Source: Rhodobiaceae bacterium UBA7804
GTDB taxonomy: Bacteria > Pseudomonadota > Alphaproteobacteria > Parvibaculales > Parvibaculaceae
Direction of reading: 5' to 3'
DNA length: 40,325 nt
Assembly: GCA_002480495.1 (NCBI GenBank)
Contig: DLCG01000011.1
Coordinates: forward strand, 1 to 40,325
The notes beneath the pieces are model-generated. The model had not been told where the DNA came from, searched no databases, and saw only the letters and a list, made by a program, of their open reading frames with translations. Position 1 is the first letter of the stretch; each line of letters opens with the position of its first letter. The translations under genes were made by a program, and so were the position numbers. This document shows positions 17,801 through 23,559 of this stretch, in pieces.

Positions 17801-17999
17801 CTCCAAGGCCCGCCACGCGGATCGTGCCGCCGGGACCGCTCAGCACGAGCTCGCCCCCCTCTGCGTTCAGGTCACTCACACCTTCAAGCAGGACGATTTC
17901 CACCGTCATGCCTTCGGGGACCGTGAAACTTTCACTCGCCACGATCGTGACGAGTTCAACATCTCCGCCGGCGCTAGTCAGTTGCAGGACGATCTTCAT
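8883..17999 (-). CDS. Giant type I-secreted adhesin: 26 Ig-like repeats, C-type-lectin-like and VCBS-like domains
   Basis: A 3038-residue, acidic, very Asp/Gly/Thr-rich protein without a Sec signal. Residues 1-140 form a distinct N-terminal region. Residues about 141-2704 contain 26 tandem Ig-like domains of roughly 98 residues each. Residues about 2718-2862 form a C-type-lectin-like domain (YWTDARDAA, SYLLTITSAEENDF, LWLGANDL, YTNWAPGQPS, QWND). Residues about 2869-2962 form a VCBS/cadherin-like repeat (NEDAPYTFSGNVLL to TATDSFTYTLAGG). A Gly/Asp-rich tail ends in QQLFVQDPASE. I see no GGxGxDxxx RTX nonapeptides. It is flanked by a TolC-like gene and by LapB- and HlyD-type genes in the same direction, so it is almost certainly their cargo. 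Likely surface attachment or biofilm function, with possible glycan binding through the lectin domain. No LapG/LapD pair is in view. Confidence 0.92.
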   Translation of the reverse strand: MKIVLQLTSAGGDVELVTIVASESFTVPEGMTVEIVLLEGVSDLNAEGGELVLSGPGGTIRVAGLGADFLAETASIDGVGIDGPLPAGFARFFSWADTSDRSANGTSFGETSEGQDGFTPGADNLPPPLDSSNEILTPAPEAPSISSFSEDTGVSGDGITADNTIALSGEAEANATVTIFDGETELGSVTADADGNWSFTTDVLADGAYRFTATATNEGGTGAASEPVDVIVDTLAPGITIAAPVSADGIVGSADDGALTVSGTAAGGSEVFVTFRDGSGATVTGSVAVDGNGNWVLTGADISGLDNGTITLEAYAVDAAGNQSTTTSETFELDNVVPDAPVITGYADDTGHARGNLTADNTPTLTGTAEAGAEVSIYDGATLLGTATADVTGEWSFTTSALADGDHSFTARAEDAAGNESGLSAAFDLAIDTQAPGIAIISPISGDGWINAAEADDVSVSGTAPGGQRVFVTFRDGSGAEVDGIAFVDGAGNWLLQHVDISSLDEGTITVEAYAEDMAGNQSNVVTADVTHDSIAPAAPAITGFSDDTGAQGDFRTNDNTVTLAGTAVANATIEIFDGLTSLGTATADGNGDWSFTSAALADGNHSFTARAEDAAGNPSALSGALNLAIDTNAPGITITGPISGDGYVNASEDNTLAISGTAEGGQRVFVTLTDGLGAYVSREASVSGTGDWTLTGIDISGLQNGAIAVEAYAVDQAGNRSVTADTTATLDNAPPEAPVITGFSDDSGNTGDNRTNDDTPTLAGTVEANTTVEIRDGATLLGTADVDADGNWSFTTGTLAEGTHSLTVRVVDDAGNRGPSADLTLVIDTTAPGIAIDTPIATDSVVNAAEDGSLSVSGTASGGQRVYLVFTDGTGATATAEAVVSGTGAWTATGIDISGLQNGSITLEAYSVDQAGNQSGTESTVIELDNIVPAAPVITGFSEDTGTPGDRQTYDNTLTFTGTAEAGATVNVYLGGSIVATGTADGDGNWSATTGTLADGYSSFTARATDDAGNRSGSSDSYVVIIDTEAPGVPAITGYSQDTGAADDITSDSNLTLSGTAPAGVMRVVIYDNGVEIGTATPSGGTWTFLTGELDDGDHSFTAASRDAAGNESAETAPLDVIIDTQAPDAPVITGFGDDTGTPGDGVTGDTTLTLSGTAEAGAEIAIYNNGSQVGTATADGDGNWTYDTGELPEAAHSFTARATDAAGNTSDESQALGVTVSLPPTEAPVITGFSEDTGTAGDFRTSDTNLSLSGTSVADATVEIFMDGLSLGTATADGAGIWSFDTGEIDPGAHEFTARATAPFGSQGEASATVTITVDTTAPVVTIANPVSGDDLVGNSGAAALTVSGHATEGQFVEVTFRDSLDATVTGQATIDGAGNWVLAGTDISSLAQGTITIEAHTTDAAGNRSLTATHDFEFDKTAPAAPVITGWSDDTGIADGTTSDTTITFTGTAEAGATVQVYRGGGLVATTTADGDGNWMVTTSELGEGYAAFEARATDEAGNRSGWSNAVTIGIDTTAPATPAITGWSNDSGTPGDGLTNDNTITFTGTGQVGSTVVIMEGGVELGTAYIGGSGTWSFTTAPLADGDYSFTAAARDGAGNTSDETAAIDIEVDRSAPAVPVIAGWSEDTGNADNQTTDNTITFNGTAEANTTINIHVGASVVATTTTDGDGNWTVTTGTMPDGFTYFYASAVDEAGNTSARTDTIAINIDTTPPGAPEITGPTNDNGVATDDGVSSYNWTQLSGTAAAGTTRVVVYNNGVEAGTAFVSGGTWTLLVSSLAEGSHEFTAVGLDYVGNESGESNTVEFTVDLTPPSVPVITGLSDDTGTAGDFRTSDVTPTLTGTAEADATVTIRDGTTMLGTAIADGDGNWSFTTGSLTDGIHTITVKATDLAGRESAYSSAQNVVIDTAAPGAPVITGFSDDSLPTGDGYTSDTTPTLSGTAEANSTVEGFANGSSLGTVTANGSGVWSFTTAELAEASYSFTARATDAAGNQSDESAPLDIVISSAPPPATETPVIVSYTEDSGVAGDGITNDNELVISGTSVANATVEIFDGGASLGTVTANGAGNWSFTTSVLADGDYEFSAVATALGGYPPSDPSAVLEVTVDTSAPATPTITGMSEDTGSSGSDNHTSDNTPTLSGTAEANITVRIYRGGGLVGEVTADGDGNWTYTADTVPDGYYYFTAAAVDAAGNQSAQSATRAVWVDTVAPNVAISAPISSDNFVSGAEDNFLSVSGTVTAGSSAVHVTFTDSLGGTVTGTAVPSGSSWTLSNMDISGLANGEITVSAYAVDGAGNQSSTATRTITLDNVLPDAPAITGFSNDTGTVSGTTSDNTPTLTGTAEANATVRIYRGGGYIGETTADGDGNWSFTTGTLSDGYQYLSARQLDEAGNLSGQSNSFPINIDTSAPTVSIAGTIAGDNVVNGNEDNYFNVSGTAVGGARTVYVTFTDSLGGTVNGTATVNGTSWTLSGANISGLENGNITVSAYAVDGAGNQSSSATRTITLDNTAPDAPVISGFTNDTGTTTNQTSDTTPTLTGTAGAGEEVRIYFQGSQIAVTTADGNGDWSVTTSALPEGYHYLTARAVDDAGNQSAESNIQVVWVDTTPPAAATIDSWGSDTGAVGDGVTDDNTITLSGTRPTSTLVAVYDNGTLLGTVVNGSGTWSFTTAALPDGDHSFTVVAIDGAGNESASSAALDVTVQTVPFVAAANDTISSVPDGWTVFEGNGHAYQLVGAENYWTDARDAAADALPGESYLLTITSAEENDFATTIYSGRLWLGANDLASEGNWVWQTGPEAGTAFWNGNSGGSAVDGAYTNWAPGQPSVLDELGAEEDYLIRNSSEQWNDSLVYDAFFQARALAEIGGNGQNYAEDVNEDAPYTFSGNVLLQNDGDGAAISSVAATSTMGASLTYNAGTGEITYDPTGAASIQALGGGQTATDSFTYTLAGGATATVNIEVAGRDEMSGFSMMSMSYVPDAESLLDTSGEIPGLSNDDGAGDGGSTGGEGGDAFSFFDSGTQQLFVQDPASETGTLPAVA
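9888..17579 (-). repeat. 26 tandem Ig-like domain repeats in two alternating classes
   Basis: I segmented the protein by hand. Class A (19 copies) runs PVITGFSDDTG, then GTAEA, then TADGDGNWSFTTG, then AGN and a closing IDT. Class B (7 copies) runs PGITI, then P(I/V)SGD, VSGTA, VFVTF, NW, DISGL, GTITVEAYAVD, AGNQS and a closing LDN or similar. Order by number: B is at positions 2, 4, 6, 8, 13, 22 and 24; all others are A. The strict A-B alternation at the N-terminal end (1-9) and again at 21-25 suggests expansion of A-B pairs as units, with runs of A inserted between. Confidence 0.85.
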
Positions 18000-18076
18000 C
18001 GGTCGTTACTCCACTTGAACCTGTTGCGCGCGCCCCTTACAGGGCTCTTTCCGGCGGGGGGCCATTCGGGGTTGTG

Positions 18077-19402
18077 TCAGCGATCTGCGCTGGCAGCGGC
18101 AGGTGCGAGTTCGCCCATGGCCGCGACCACGCCATAGGCGGAACGCAGCCTGGCGAAGCGCGCATCGAGTTCGGCACGGCTGGCGGCACGCTCCTCGTTC
18201 AGCACGAAGAAAAGATCGAGAAGGTCGCGCTGGCCGCCGATGAACTGTGCCTCATAAACACGGACGAGTTCGCTCGCCGCGGCCTCTCGGCGCAACAGAA
18301 CCTGATGCGTGTCGCGGGCGGAACGGTAGTTCTCAAGCGCTTCGAGTACGCCGAGACGTATCTCGCGAGCAACATCGTGGACGCGGATGGCTGCCGCCTG
18401 CTCGCGATAGTTGGCGGCGCTGACATCGTAGAAGTCGCGGCCGCCGGTGGCGAAGTTGTAGGTGAGGCGAAGACCGACATAGTAGTCGTCGTCCGGTCCC
18501 GAGATGCCCTCGATGTTGCGGCCATTCCGCGCCCTCACCTCGGCATCGAGCCGGGGGAGAAGCCCGGCCTTCGTCGCATCGCGCTCCCCGTCTGCCGCCT
18601 CGGCCCGGGCGCGCGCCGCTGCGAGCGCCGGATGACGATTTTCCGCTCCTGAGACTGCTTCGTCCGGCGTCAGTTCGAGAAGACCCGCAGGCTCGACCGG
18701 CGGTTCGAGCCCTTCCGGCTCCGCGCCAATCAACTCACGGTAACGCGTCTCCGCAAGCGCAAGTTCGCGTTCCGAGTTGAGGACGAGATAGCGTGCTTCC
18801 TCTGTCTGGCTACCGCCAACGACGGTGAGAGAACGCAGGCCCGGGTCCACCTCGGCGCGCCGCTCGATCCGGGTCGCGATCTCCCGGGCGCGCGCTTCGT
18901 GATTCCTGAGCAGCGCGAGCCGCTGCCTCGCTTCCAGCACCGCAAGATAGGCATAGGCCGCGTCGAGCGCCACATCGTTGAGCTTGGATTGCGCGGTGAG
19001 GTTTTCCGCTTTCGCGTCTGCCTCCGCGGCCGAAACGCGAGAGGGGGTGCGCATGCCGTCGAAGATCGGCTGCGTCAGCGTCAGCGAATATTCTTCCGCC
19101 GTCATGGTCCGCTCGAAAGTCGGACGGTCGGTCTTTTCCCGCCGCACCGAGCCGTCGAGCGAAATCGTCGGGAAGTAGCCCGACCGAGCGGAACCGATTT
19201 CCCGCTCCGCCGCTTCCGCCTCGAGCTGTGCCGCCTTCGCGCCCGGGTGCTCGCTCACGGCGAGGCTCATCGCGTCCTCAAGCGTAAGTGCCTGCGTGTC
19301 CGGTACCGCCACGAGCATCGCCGCTAGCGCCACTGCCACGCCGATGCCGGGAAACATTTTCCCCCGCCGCATGTCGCGCCGGACATGAGTTCCAGTCTTC
19401 AT
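18077..19402 (-). CDS. TolC-family outer-membrane channel of the type I secretion system
   Basis: A 441-residue protein with an N-terminal signal peptide (hydrophobic core GVAVALAAMLVAVP, probable cut after TQA). LTLEDAMSLAVSEHPG follows, the typical opening of TolC-family outer-membrane factors. Two pseudo-repeated helical halves carry LTQPIFDG and GLRLTYNFATGG strands and long coiled helices. Family proteins form trimeric channels spanning the outer membrane and periplasm, here for the giant adhesin. It is the first gene of the - strand operon, ending 77 bases before the adhesin start. The exact start is uncertain: Met codons at residues 11 and 16 would still leave a usable signal peptide. 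Confidence 0.92.
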   Translation of the reverse strand: MKTGTHVRRDMRRGKMFPGIGVAVALAAMLVAVPDTQALTLEDAMSLAVSEHPGAKAAQLEAEAAEREIGSARSGYFPTISLDGSVRREKTDRPTFERTMTAEEYSLTLTQPIFDGMRTPSRVSAAEADAKAENLTAQSKLNDVALDAAYAYLAVLEARQRLALLRNHEARAREIATRIERRAEVDPGLRSLTVVGGSQTEEARYLVLNSERELALAETRYRELIGAEPEGLEPPVEPAGLLELTPDEAVSGAENRHPALAAARARAEAADGERDATKAGLLPRLDAEVRARNGRNIEGISGPDDDYYVGLRLTYNFATGGRDFYDVSAANYREQAAAIRVHDVAREIRLGVLEALENYRSARDTHQVLLRREAAASELVRVYEAQFIGGQRDLLDLFFVLNEERAASRAELDARFARLRSAYGVVAAMGELAPAAASADR

Positions 19403-19519
19403 CTCGGATTCCCCTTGAGCCGCCCTGCCTGCAAGAGCTGCATCAGAATGGGAATTCCGCAGATATTCAACGAATTTTACTTATAATGATTAATATAACA
19501 CCGTAAATTCATCGAAATT

Positions 19520-19538
19520 ATAAGAACAAGATTCTTAT
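19520..19538. promoter_or_regulatory. Inverted repeat in the divergent tolC-lysR control region
   Basis: ATAAGAA (19520-19526) and TTCTTAT (19532-19538) form a perfect 7-bp inverted repeat with a 5-base spacer, in an AT-rich stretch that contrasts with the GC-rich genes around it. It lies 118 bases upstream of the secretion operon's first start codon, a good place for an operator. Confidence 0.5.
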
Positions 19539-19566
19539 GAATATTGTATTCATTTTTCAAATCAGG

Positions 19567-19587
19567 ATTATTCACGAAACGAATAAT
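19567..19587. promoter_or_regulatory. LysR-box-like inverted repeat (T-N11-A) upstream of the lysR gene
   Basis: ATTATTC (19567-19573) and GAATAAT (19581-19587) form a perfect 7-bp inverted repeat with a 7-base spacer. The symmetric pair T19571 and A19583 are separated by 11 bases, the classical LysR-type T-N11-A spacing. Its centre is 48 bases from the centre of the other inverted repeat, and it lies 115 bases before the GTG start of the LysR gene. It probably serves autoregulation and control of the divergent adhesin operon. Confidence 0.55.
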
Positions 19588-19702
19588 GAGGCGGTGGCGG
19601 TCCGCGCCGGACAAAAGAACAACAAGGTGCAAGATGCGGTTTTGGGAATCTGCAATTTATGTAATGTGACCGCCGTTCAAGCGAGTCGAGGGAGCAGTAC
19701 AC

Positions 19703-20650
19703 GTGAACATCCGCGAACTGGATCTGAATCTGCTGCTTGTGTTCAACGCAATCTATATCGAGCGAAGCATCAGCAAGGCAGCGCGCAAACTTGGCATGTC
19801 TCAGCCGGCGGTGAGCAACGCATTGCGGCGCCTGCGGCATTTCACGGGCGATACTCTCTTCTACAAGGCAGGCACCGGCGTTTCGCCGACGCGCGCCGCC
19901 ATGACACTTTCCGTTCCCATCAGTCACGCGCTCGACACGGTGGAGCGAGGCCTTTCGTCGGTTCGCAGCTTCGATCCGGCCACCTCGGCGCGAACCTTTC
20001 GTATCGGCGTGAACGATCTCATTCACGATGTGCTGGTGCCGGCACTGGTCGGGCTGACGCGGCGAGAAGCACCGAATATCATGCTCGAATTCGTGTTGCA
20101 GGACAGCGAGCGGTCAGCCGAACTTGTGAAAGGCGGCGAAATCGATCTCGCCCTGCTCCCTCACTTCGCGGTGAGCGAGGACCTTGCTTCGCAAAAAGTC
20201 TGGGACGAACGCTTCGTCGTCATCATGTCCCGCTCACACCCCTATGCGAAGCGCGAGCGGCTGACCAAGGACGATCTGCGCGAGCTAAATTTCGTCGCAA
20301 CGACCCACGTCAAGCGCCTGCGCAGCTTTATCGACGACATCTTCCGTTCACATGGCATTGATCGAAAGGTGGCCTGCGCGGTCGCTGACACGCATAACGT
20401 CTATCCCCTTGTCTCCGTCTCGGATCTTGTCGCCGTCGCGGGTCTCATCTTTGTCGAGCGCTACAACACGGATGAGAGCCTCGTGATATTCGACACGCCC
20501 TTTCCGCTCCCGAAGATCGATGTGCATGTCGCCTGGACGAAGGAAGCCGATGCGGATGAAGGCCACAAATGGATTCGAGATCACGTGATTGAAATACTCA
20601 CCAGCGCCTTCAGGATGCACGACCGCGTCAAACCTTCCGGCTCTCACTGA
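19703..20650 (+). CDS. LysR-type transcriptional regulator (NodD/NahR-like)
   Basis: A 315-residue regulator. An N-terminal winged helix-turn-helix (LDLNLLLVFNAIYIERSISKAARKLGMSQPAVSNALRRLR) is followed by a two-lobed periplasmic-binding-protein-like effector domain. The LDLNLLLVF opening and the ALRRLRHF recognition helix resemble the NodD/NahR group. The start is GTG 19703 with GAGGGAG 7-13 bases upstream. It is divergent from the TolC-adhesin-ABC-HlyD operon across a 300-base region with two inverted repeats, so it is the obvious candidate regulator of adhesin production. The effector molecule is unknown. Confidence 0.92.
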   Translation: MNIRELDLNLLLVFNAIYIERSISKAARKLGMSQPAVSNALRRLRHFTGDTLFYKAGTGVSPTRAAMTLSVPISHALDTVERGLSSVRSFDPATSARTFRIGVNDLIHDVLVPALVGLTRREAPNIMLEFVLQDSERSAELVKGGEIDLALLPHFAVSEDLASQKVWDERFVVIMSRSHPYAKRERLTKDDLRELNFVATTHVKRLRSFIDDIFRSHGIDRKVACAVADTHNVYPLVSVSDLVAVAGLIFVERYNTDESLVIFDTPFPLPKIDVHVAWTKEADADEGHKWIRDHVIEILTSAFRMHDRVKPSGSH

Positions 20651-20661
20651 AGCGATCATGC

Positions 20662-20676
20662 CGGAACCTTGTTCCG
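20662..20676 (+). terminator. Possible terminator hairpin after the LysR gene
   Basis: CGGAAC, loop CTT, GTTCCG form a perfect 6-bp stem 12 bases after the LysR stop. There is no T-tract, so this is only a weak candidate. The rest of 20677-20848 holds no gene or motif I can recognise. Confidence 0.3.
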
Positions 20677-20848
20677 AACGGCGGCAATGTCACAGGCATC
20701 ATCTGTGCGCAGGGAAAATCCGGGCCCGCAACCTACATGCGCTCCGGGACGTCTCACGCTTGGCTAGCGACGAAACAAGGCGTCCGCTCTGAAGTCCCAA
20801 AGAGACCCTCGAGCGTCGATATATTGGCTGCGGAAATGAGGGGGGATT

Positions 20849-20870
20849 GGTGGTGTGCGCAGTCACCACC
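20849..20870. repeat. 7-bp stem hairpin upstream of the integrase
   Basis: GGTGGTG (20849-20855), 8-base loop, CACCACC (20864-20870), perfectly complementary. It sits immediately left of the CAGGGAA repeat cluster and about 300 bases upstream of the integrase gene, so it could be part of an attachment or recombinase-binding region. Confidence 0.4.
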
Positions 20871-20888
20871 TCAACCGCCTCCGCCAAA

Positions 20889-21056
20889 TTTCCCTGTTAA
20901 CAGGGAAAATACAGGGAATTTCGTCCATTTTCGTTCTTATCGGGGGGTTCGCCCTCCGAAGAACGGCTGATTTCTGCGCTTTTGGGGCGAATTTCCCTAC
21001 TCATGAGAACAGGGAATTTTTCCACCAAAACAGGGAATTCTGCCGCTGAAACAGGG
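20889..21056. repeat. Cluster of CAGGGAA repeats with a 20-bp perfect palindrome
   Basis: The heptamer CAGGGAA, or a one-base variant, appears about seven times in 170 bases: inverted at 20889-20896, direct at 20901 and 20911, inverted and partial near 20992, direct at 21010, 21031 and 21051. The first two form TTTCCCTGTTAACAGGGAAA (20889-20908), a perfect 20-bp palindrome. Most copies continue as AATTT or AATTC. The spacing is irregular, so it is not a CRISPR array. The position just before a large integrase gene suggests recombinase arm-binding sites, an attachment region, or an operator array for the integrase. Confidence 0.65.
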
Positions 21057-21166
21057 AGCCCTGGAGCGCCAATCTCACGCACAGATTGGGCTCGAAATCC
21101 TGACGATGCGTCACCTTGCCGGAGTAATACCAGTCACCTGTCACGCCTGAAACATGCGCGCAGCAT

Positions 21167-23530
21167 TTGGATGGGACTATCTCGCCTAGGGCCGATTCGC
21201 AGACTCTGTGGCAGCACATGAGCGACCAACAACTCTCGCGCATGATGACCGACTTCTGCCAGCAAAGGCTGCCTGAAGTCCTGACGGCACATGAGATCGC
21301 GCTCATGCAGCGCTACCTGGCTCTCCTTGTGAGCCGTCGTCAATTGCCGCCTTATGTGGGCCATCGGCCGAACTGGCCGCGGATGGCGGAGGAAAGCGGC
21401 ATCGAAGTCGCCCGACTGCGCGCCGTAAGCCGCCAGTTGAAGCATGCGCTAGAGGCCCTGATCCGCGAGATACCCAAACTCCCTCCCCCTGAGCCGCACC
21501 TGTGCCGCCCCCCGAAACCACTCGGCCGAGGCAAAAGAACGCGAGAGCGAAATTCGGCCGACGCCTTAGCTCCCATCCCTCGGACAACCCGCTCAAGGGC
21601 ACGTCGTGGCTCGTCTAAGACAAAGCCAGGCCCCAAGCCACGACCAATCATTGAGTTTCCGCCAGCAGACCCTGGCCCCTGGCAAGACCTTTCCGACTTC
21701 CCTACCGCTCTTGCGCTCCATATGCAGAGACATGGGGATAGCTGCTGGCAGCTATGTCGGAGTACTGTCAAACCCCACGAAGCGTTTGACAGGAAGACAA
21801 TACAATCTTGGGTCAGCGGCGATAATTGTCCTGCTACCCTCGAAAGTTTTGAGATTCTTCGGCGTATCGAACTTCGATACCGTCTCCCCATCGGCTACAT
21901 CCGGTCGAAGCTCTCTGTCACCAATCGGTCGACGAGGTCCCTGAGGAAACTTGAGGGTGTCTCAACAGCAGAGCGACGGCGTCTTGCCTGGCACCTTCCT
22001 GAGGACTTCGACTTACGATCAAGGGAAGAAAGGCAAGAGATCATCGATTGGGTTCGGCGCGTCATCATCTCGGGAACGACGGACTACAGGAAGTACCAGG
22101 CAGCGGCGATGAAACATCGGTTCGCGGTGCAATTTCCTGGCCTTCTTGACCAACGCGACAGGCGCAAACCTGATCTGTCCGGCGCTCAGGTGTCCCGCTG
22201 CGCAGGAGGCAACATATGCGCCCCTCCCTCTCTGATGGCGGAGATGCGTGACCTTATAGCCTTCAAGATGTCGACTCTGACGGCCGTCGGCTATCAGCGC
22301 ATCGGGGCGTGGGGGCACGAGACCGCATCCCAGAAACTGGAGCACGTTGGTCTGATGCTGGGAGCCTTGGCAGCGGCGCCTGACAGCCCCATCAAAGGAT
22401 ATGGTGTTCCTATCCCCAATCTCACCTTGGCCTTACTGGCCTTTCCTGCCGTCTGGGACTGGTACCTGCGTTGGCGCGAACGCAAACGCGGGCTGTTCAC
22501 GGCATGGGAGGTAGACATGCTTCGAACAGCTCTTGCGCTAACGCGGAAGGAAACCGGATGGCTTCGACAGAGCCCAGAGCTAGCGAAACGGCTCGGCACT
22601 ATACCAGGGCTGATTTCGAAGGAGGATGTTTCCAGGGCCAACAACAATTGGGACCTCATTTGCGACGAGATGCACACGTGTGCATCTCGTCTTGTGAAAG
22701 AGATCGAGCGCGTAGCTCGCGTCCATCGCGATCCTTTCGAGCCCATACTGGTAGTGTTGGAAGCCGAAAGCCCTCTCGGGGAATATCGCAAGATCACTGA
22801 AGAAATCTCACAATCGATTCCCGACGAGCGCCGCTATCCGGTGGCAGCCGCTGAAGCACTCCGTTCATTTCTTATGCTGCGCATCGGGCTGCACTCAGGC
22901 CTTCGGCAGAAGAACCTCAGGCAAATGCTTTATTGCTCGCCGGGAGAGATACCTGCGTCGGAACGCAGTCTAAATGACCTTCGTCGAGGTCAGTTGCGTT
23001 GGAGTACTCGAGAGAACGCTTGGGAGCTCTTCATCCCATCCTCCGCGTTCAAGAATGCCAATTCATCCCACTTCGGGAGCAAGCCCTATCAGCTCCGGCT
23101 GCCGGATCTCGGCGGCCTGTACGAGGCTATCGAGCGATATACCTTTTCGCGGCCGCGTTTTCTTCACAGCGCAACGGATTCGCAAACATTCTTCGTGAAG
23201 ACCGTGAAGAAGACATCAGCGGATGCAGCCTATGATCAGACCACCTTCTATGAGGCATGGCGCCTCACAATTCAGCGGTACGGTATCTACAACCCATACA
23301 CAGGGCGAGGAGCTATAGACGGCCTACTTCCCCACGGGCCCCACAATGTCAGAGACGTGCTCGCGACACATATCCTGAAGAAAACAGGTTCTTACGAGCA
23401 GGCGAGCTATGCGATCCAGGACACGCCTGAGATGGTCGCCAAGCACTACGGACGGTTTTTACCGCAAGACAAAGCGGCACTCGCGGCACAAGTCCTCAAC
23501 AAGGTGTGGGAAGCGTCATCACACAAATAG
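21167..23530 (+). CDS. Large tyrosine-recombinase-like integrase (787 aa)
   Basis: The C-terminal third has a tyrosine recombinase catalytic domain: R580 in HSGLRQKNL (box I), H726 and R729 in HNVRDVLATH (box II), and the nucleophile candidate Y761 in AKHYGRF. The usual second His/Trp between box II and the tyrosine is not obvious (YAIQDTPEM). The first 450 or so residues are unusual: a Pro/Arg-rich linker (about 110-160) and a helical region I do not recognise. At 787 residues it is about twice normal phage-integrase length. ATG at 21218 is an alternative start. It probably mobilises the neighbouring island or acts with partners; no excisionase or paired recombinase is seen. Base composition is visibly less GC-rich than the genes to its left. 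Confidence 0.75.
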   Translation: MDGTISPRADSQTLWQHMSDQQLSRMMTDFCQQRLPEVLTAHEIALMQRYLALLVSRRQLPPYVGHRPNWPRMAEESGIEVARLRAVSRQLKHALEALIREIPKLPPPEPHLCRPPKPLGRGKRTRERNSADALAPIPRTTRSRARRGSSKTKPGPKPRPIIEFPPADPGPWQDLSDFPTALALHMQRHGDSCWQLCRSTVKPHEAFDRKTIQSWVSGDNCPATLESFEILRRIELRYRLPIGYIRSKLSVTNRSTRSLRKLEGVSTAERRRLAWHLPEDFDLRSREERQEIIDWVRRVIISGTTDYRKYQAAAMKHRFAVQFPGLLDQRDRRKPDLSGAQVSRCAGGNICAPPSLMAEMRDLIAFKMSTLTAVGYQRIGAWGHETASQKLEHVGLMLGALAAAPDSPIKGYGVPIPNLTLALLAFPAVWDWYLRWRERKRGLFTAWEVDMLRTALALTRKETGWLRQSPELAKRLGTIPGLISKEDVSRANNNWDLICDEMHTCASRLVKEIERVARVHRDPFEPILVVLEAESPLGEYRKITEEISQSIPDERRYPVAAAEALRSFLMLRIGLHSGLRQKNLRQMLYCSPGEIPASERSLNDLRRGQLRWSTRENAWELFIPSSAFKNANSSHFGSKPYQLRLPDLGGLYEAIERYTFSRPRFLHSATDSQTFFVKTVKKTSADAAYDQTTFYEAWRLTIQRYGIYNPYTGRGAIDGLLPHGPHNVRDVLATHILKKTGSYEQASYAIQDTPEMVAKHYGRFLPQDKAALAAQVLNKVWEASSHK

Positions 23531-23559
23531 TGCAACATGATTTGCTACAAACTAGCCGC

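Noticed and set aside
20889..21056. CAGGGAA cluster as a mini CRISPR array
   Set aside because: The unit is only 7-11 bases, occurs in both orientations and has irregular spacing; there is no regular spacer length.
20651..21166. A tRNA gene or tRNA fragment as the island attachment site
   Set aside because: No cloverleaf or CCA-type 3' end was found beside the integrase.
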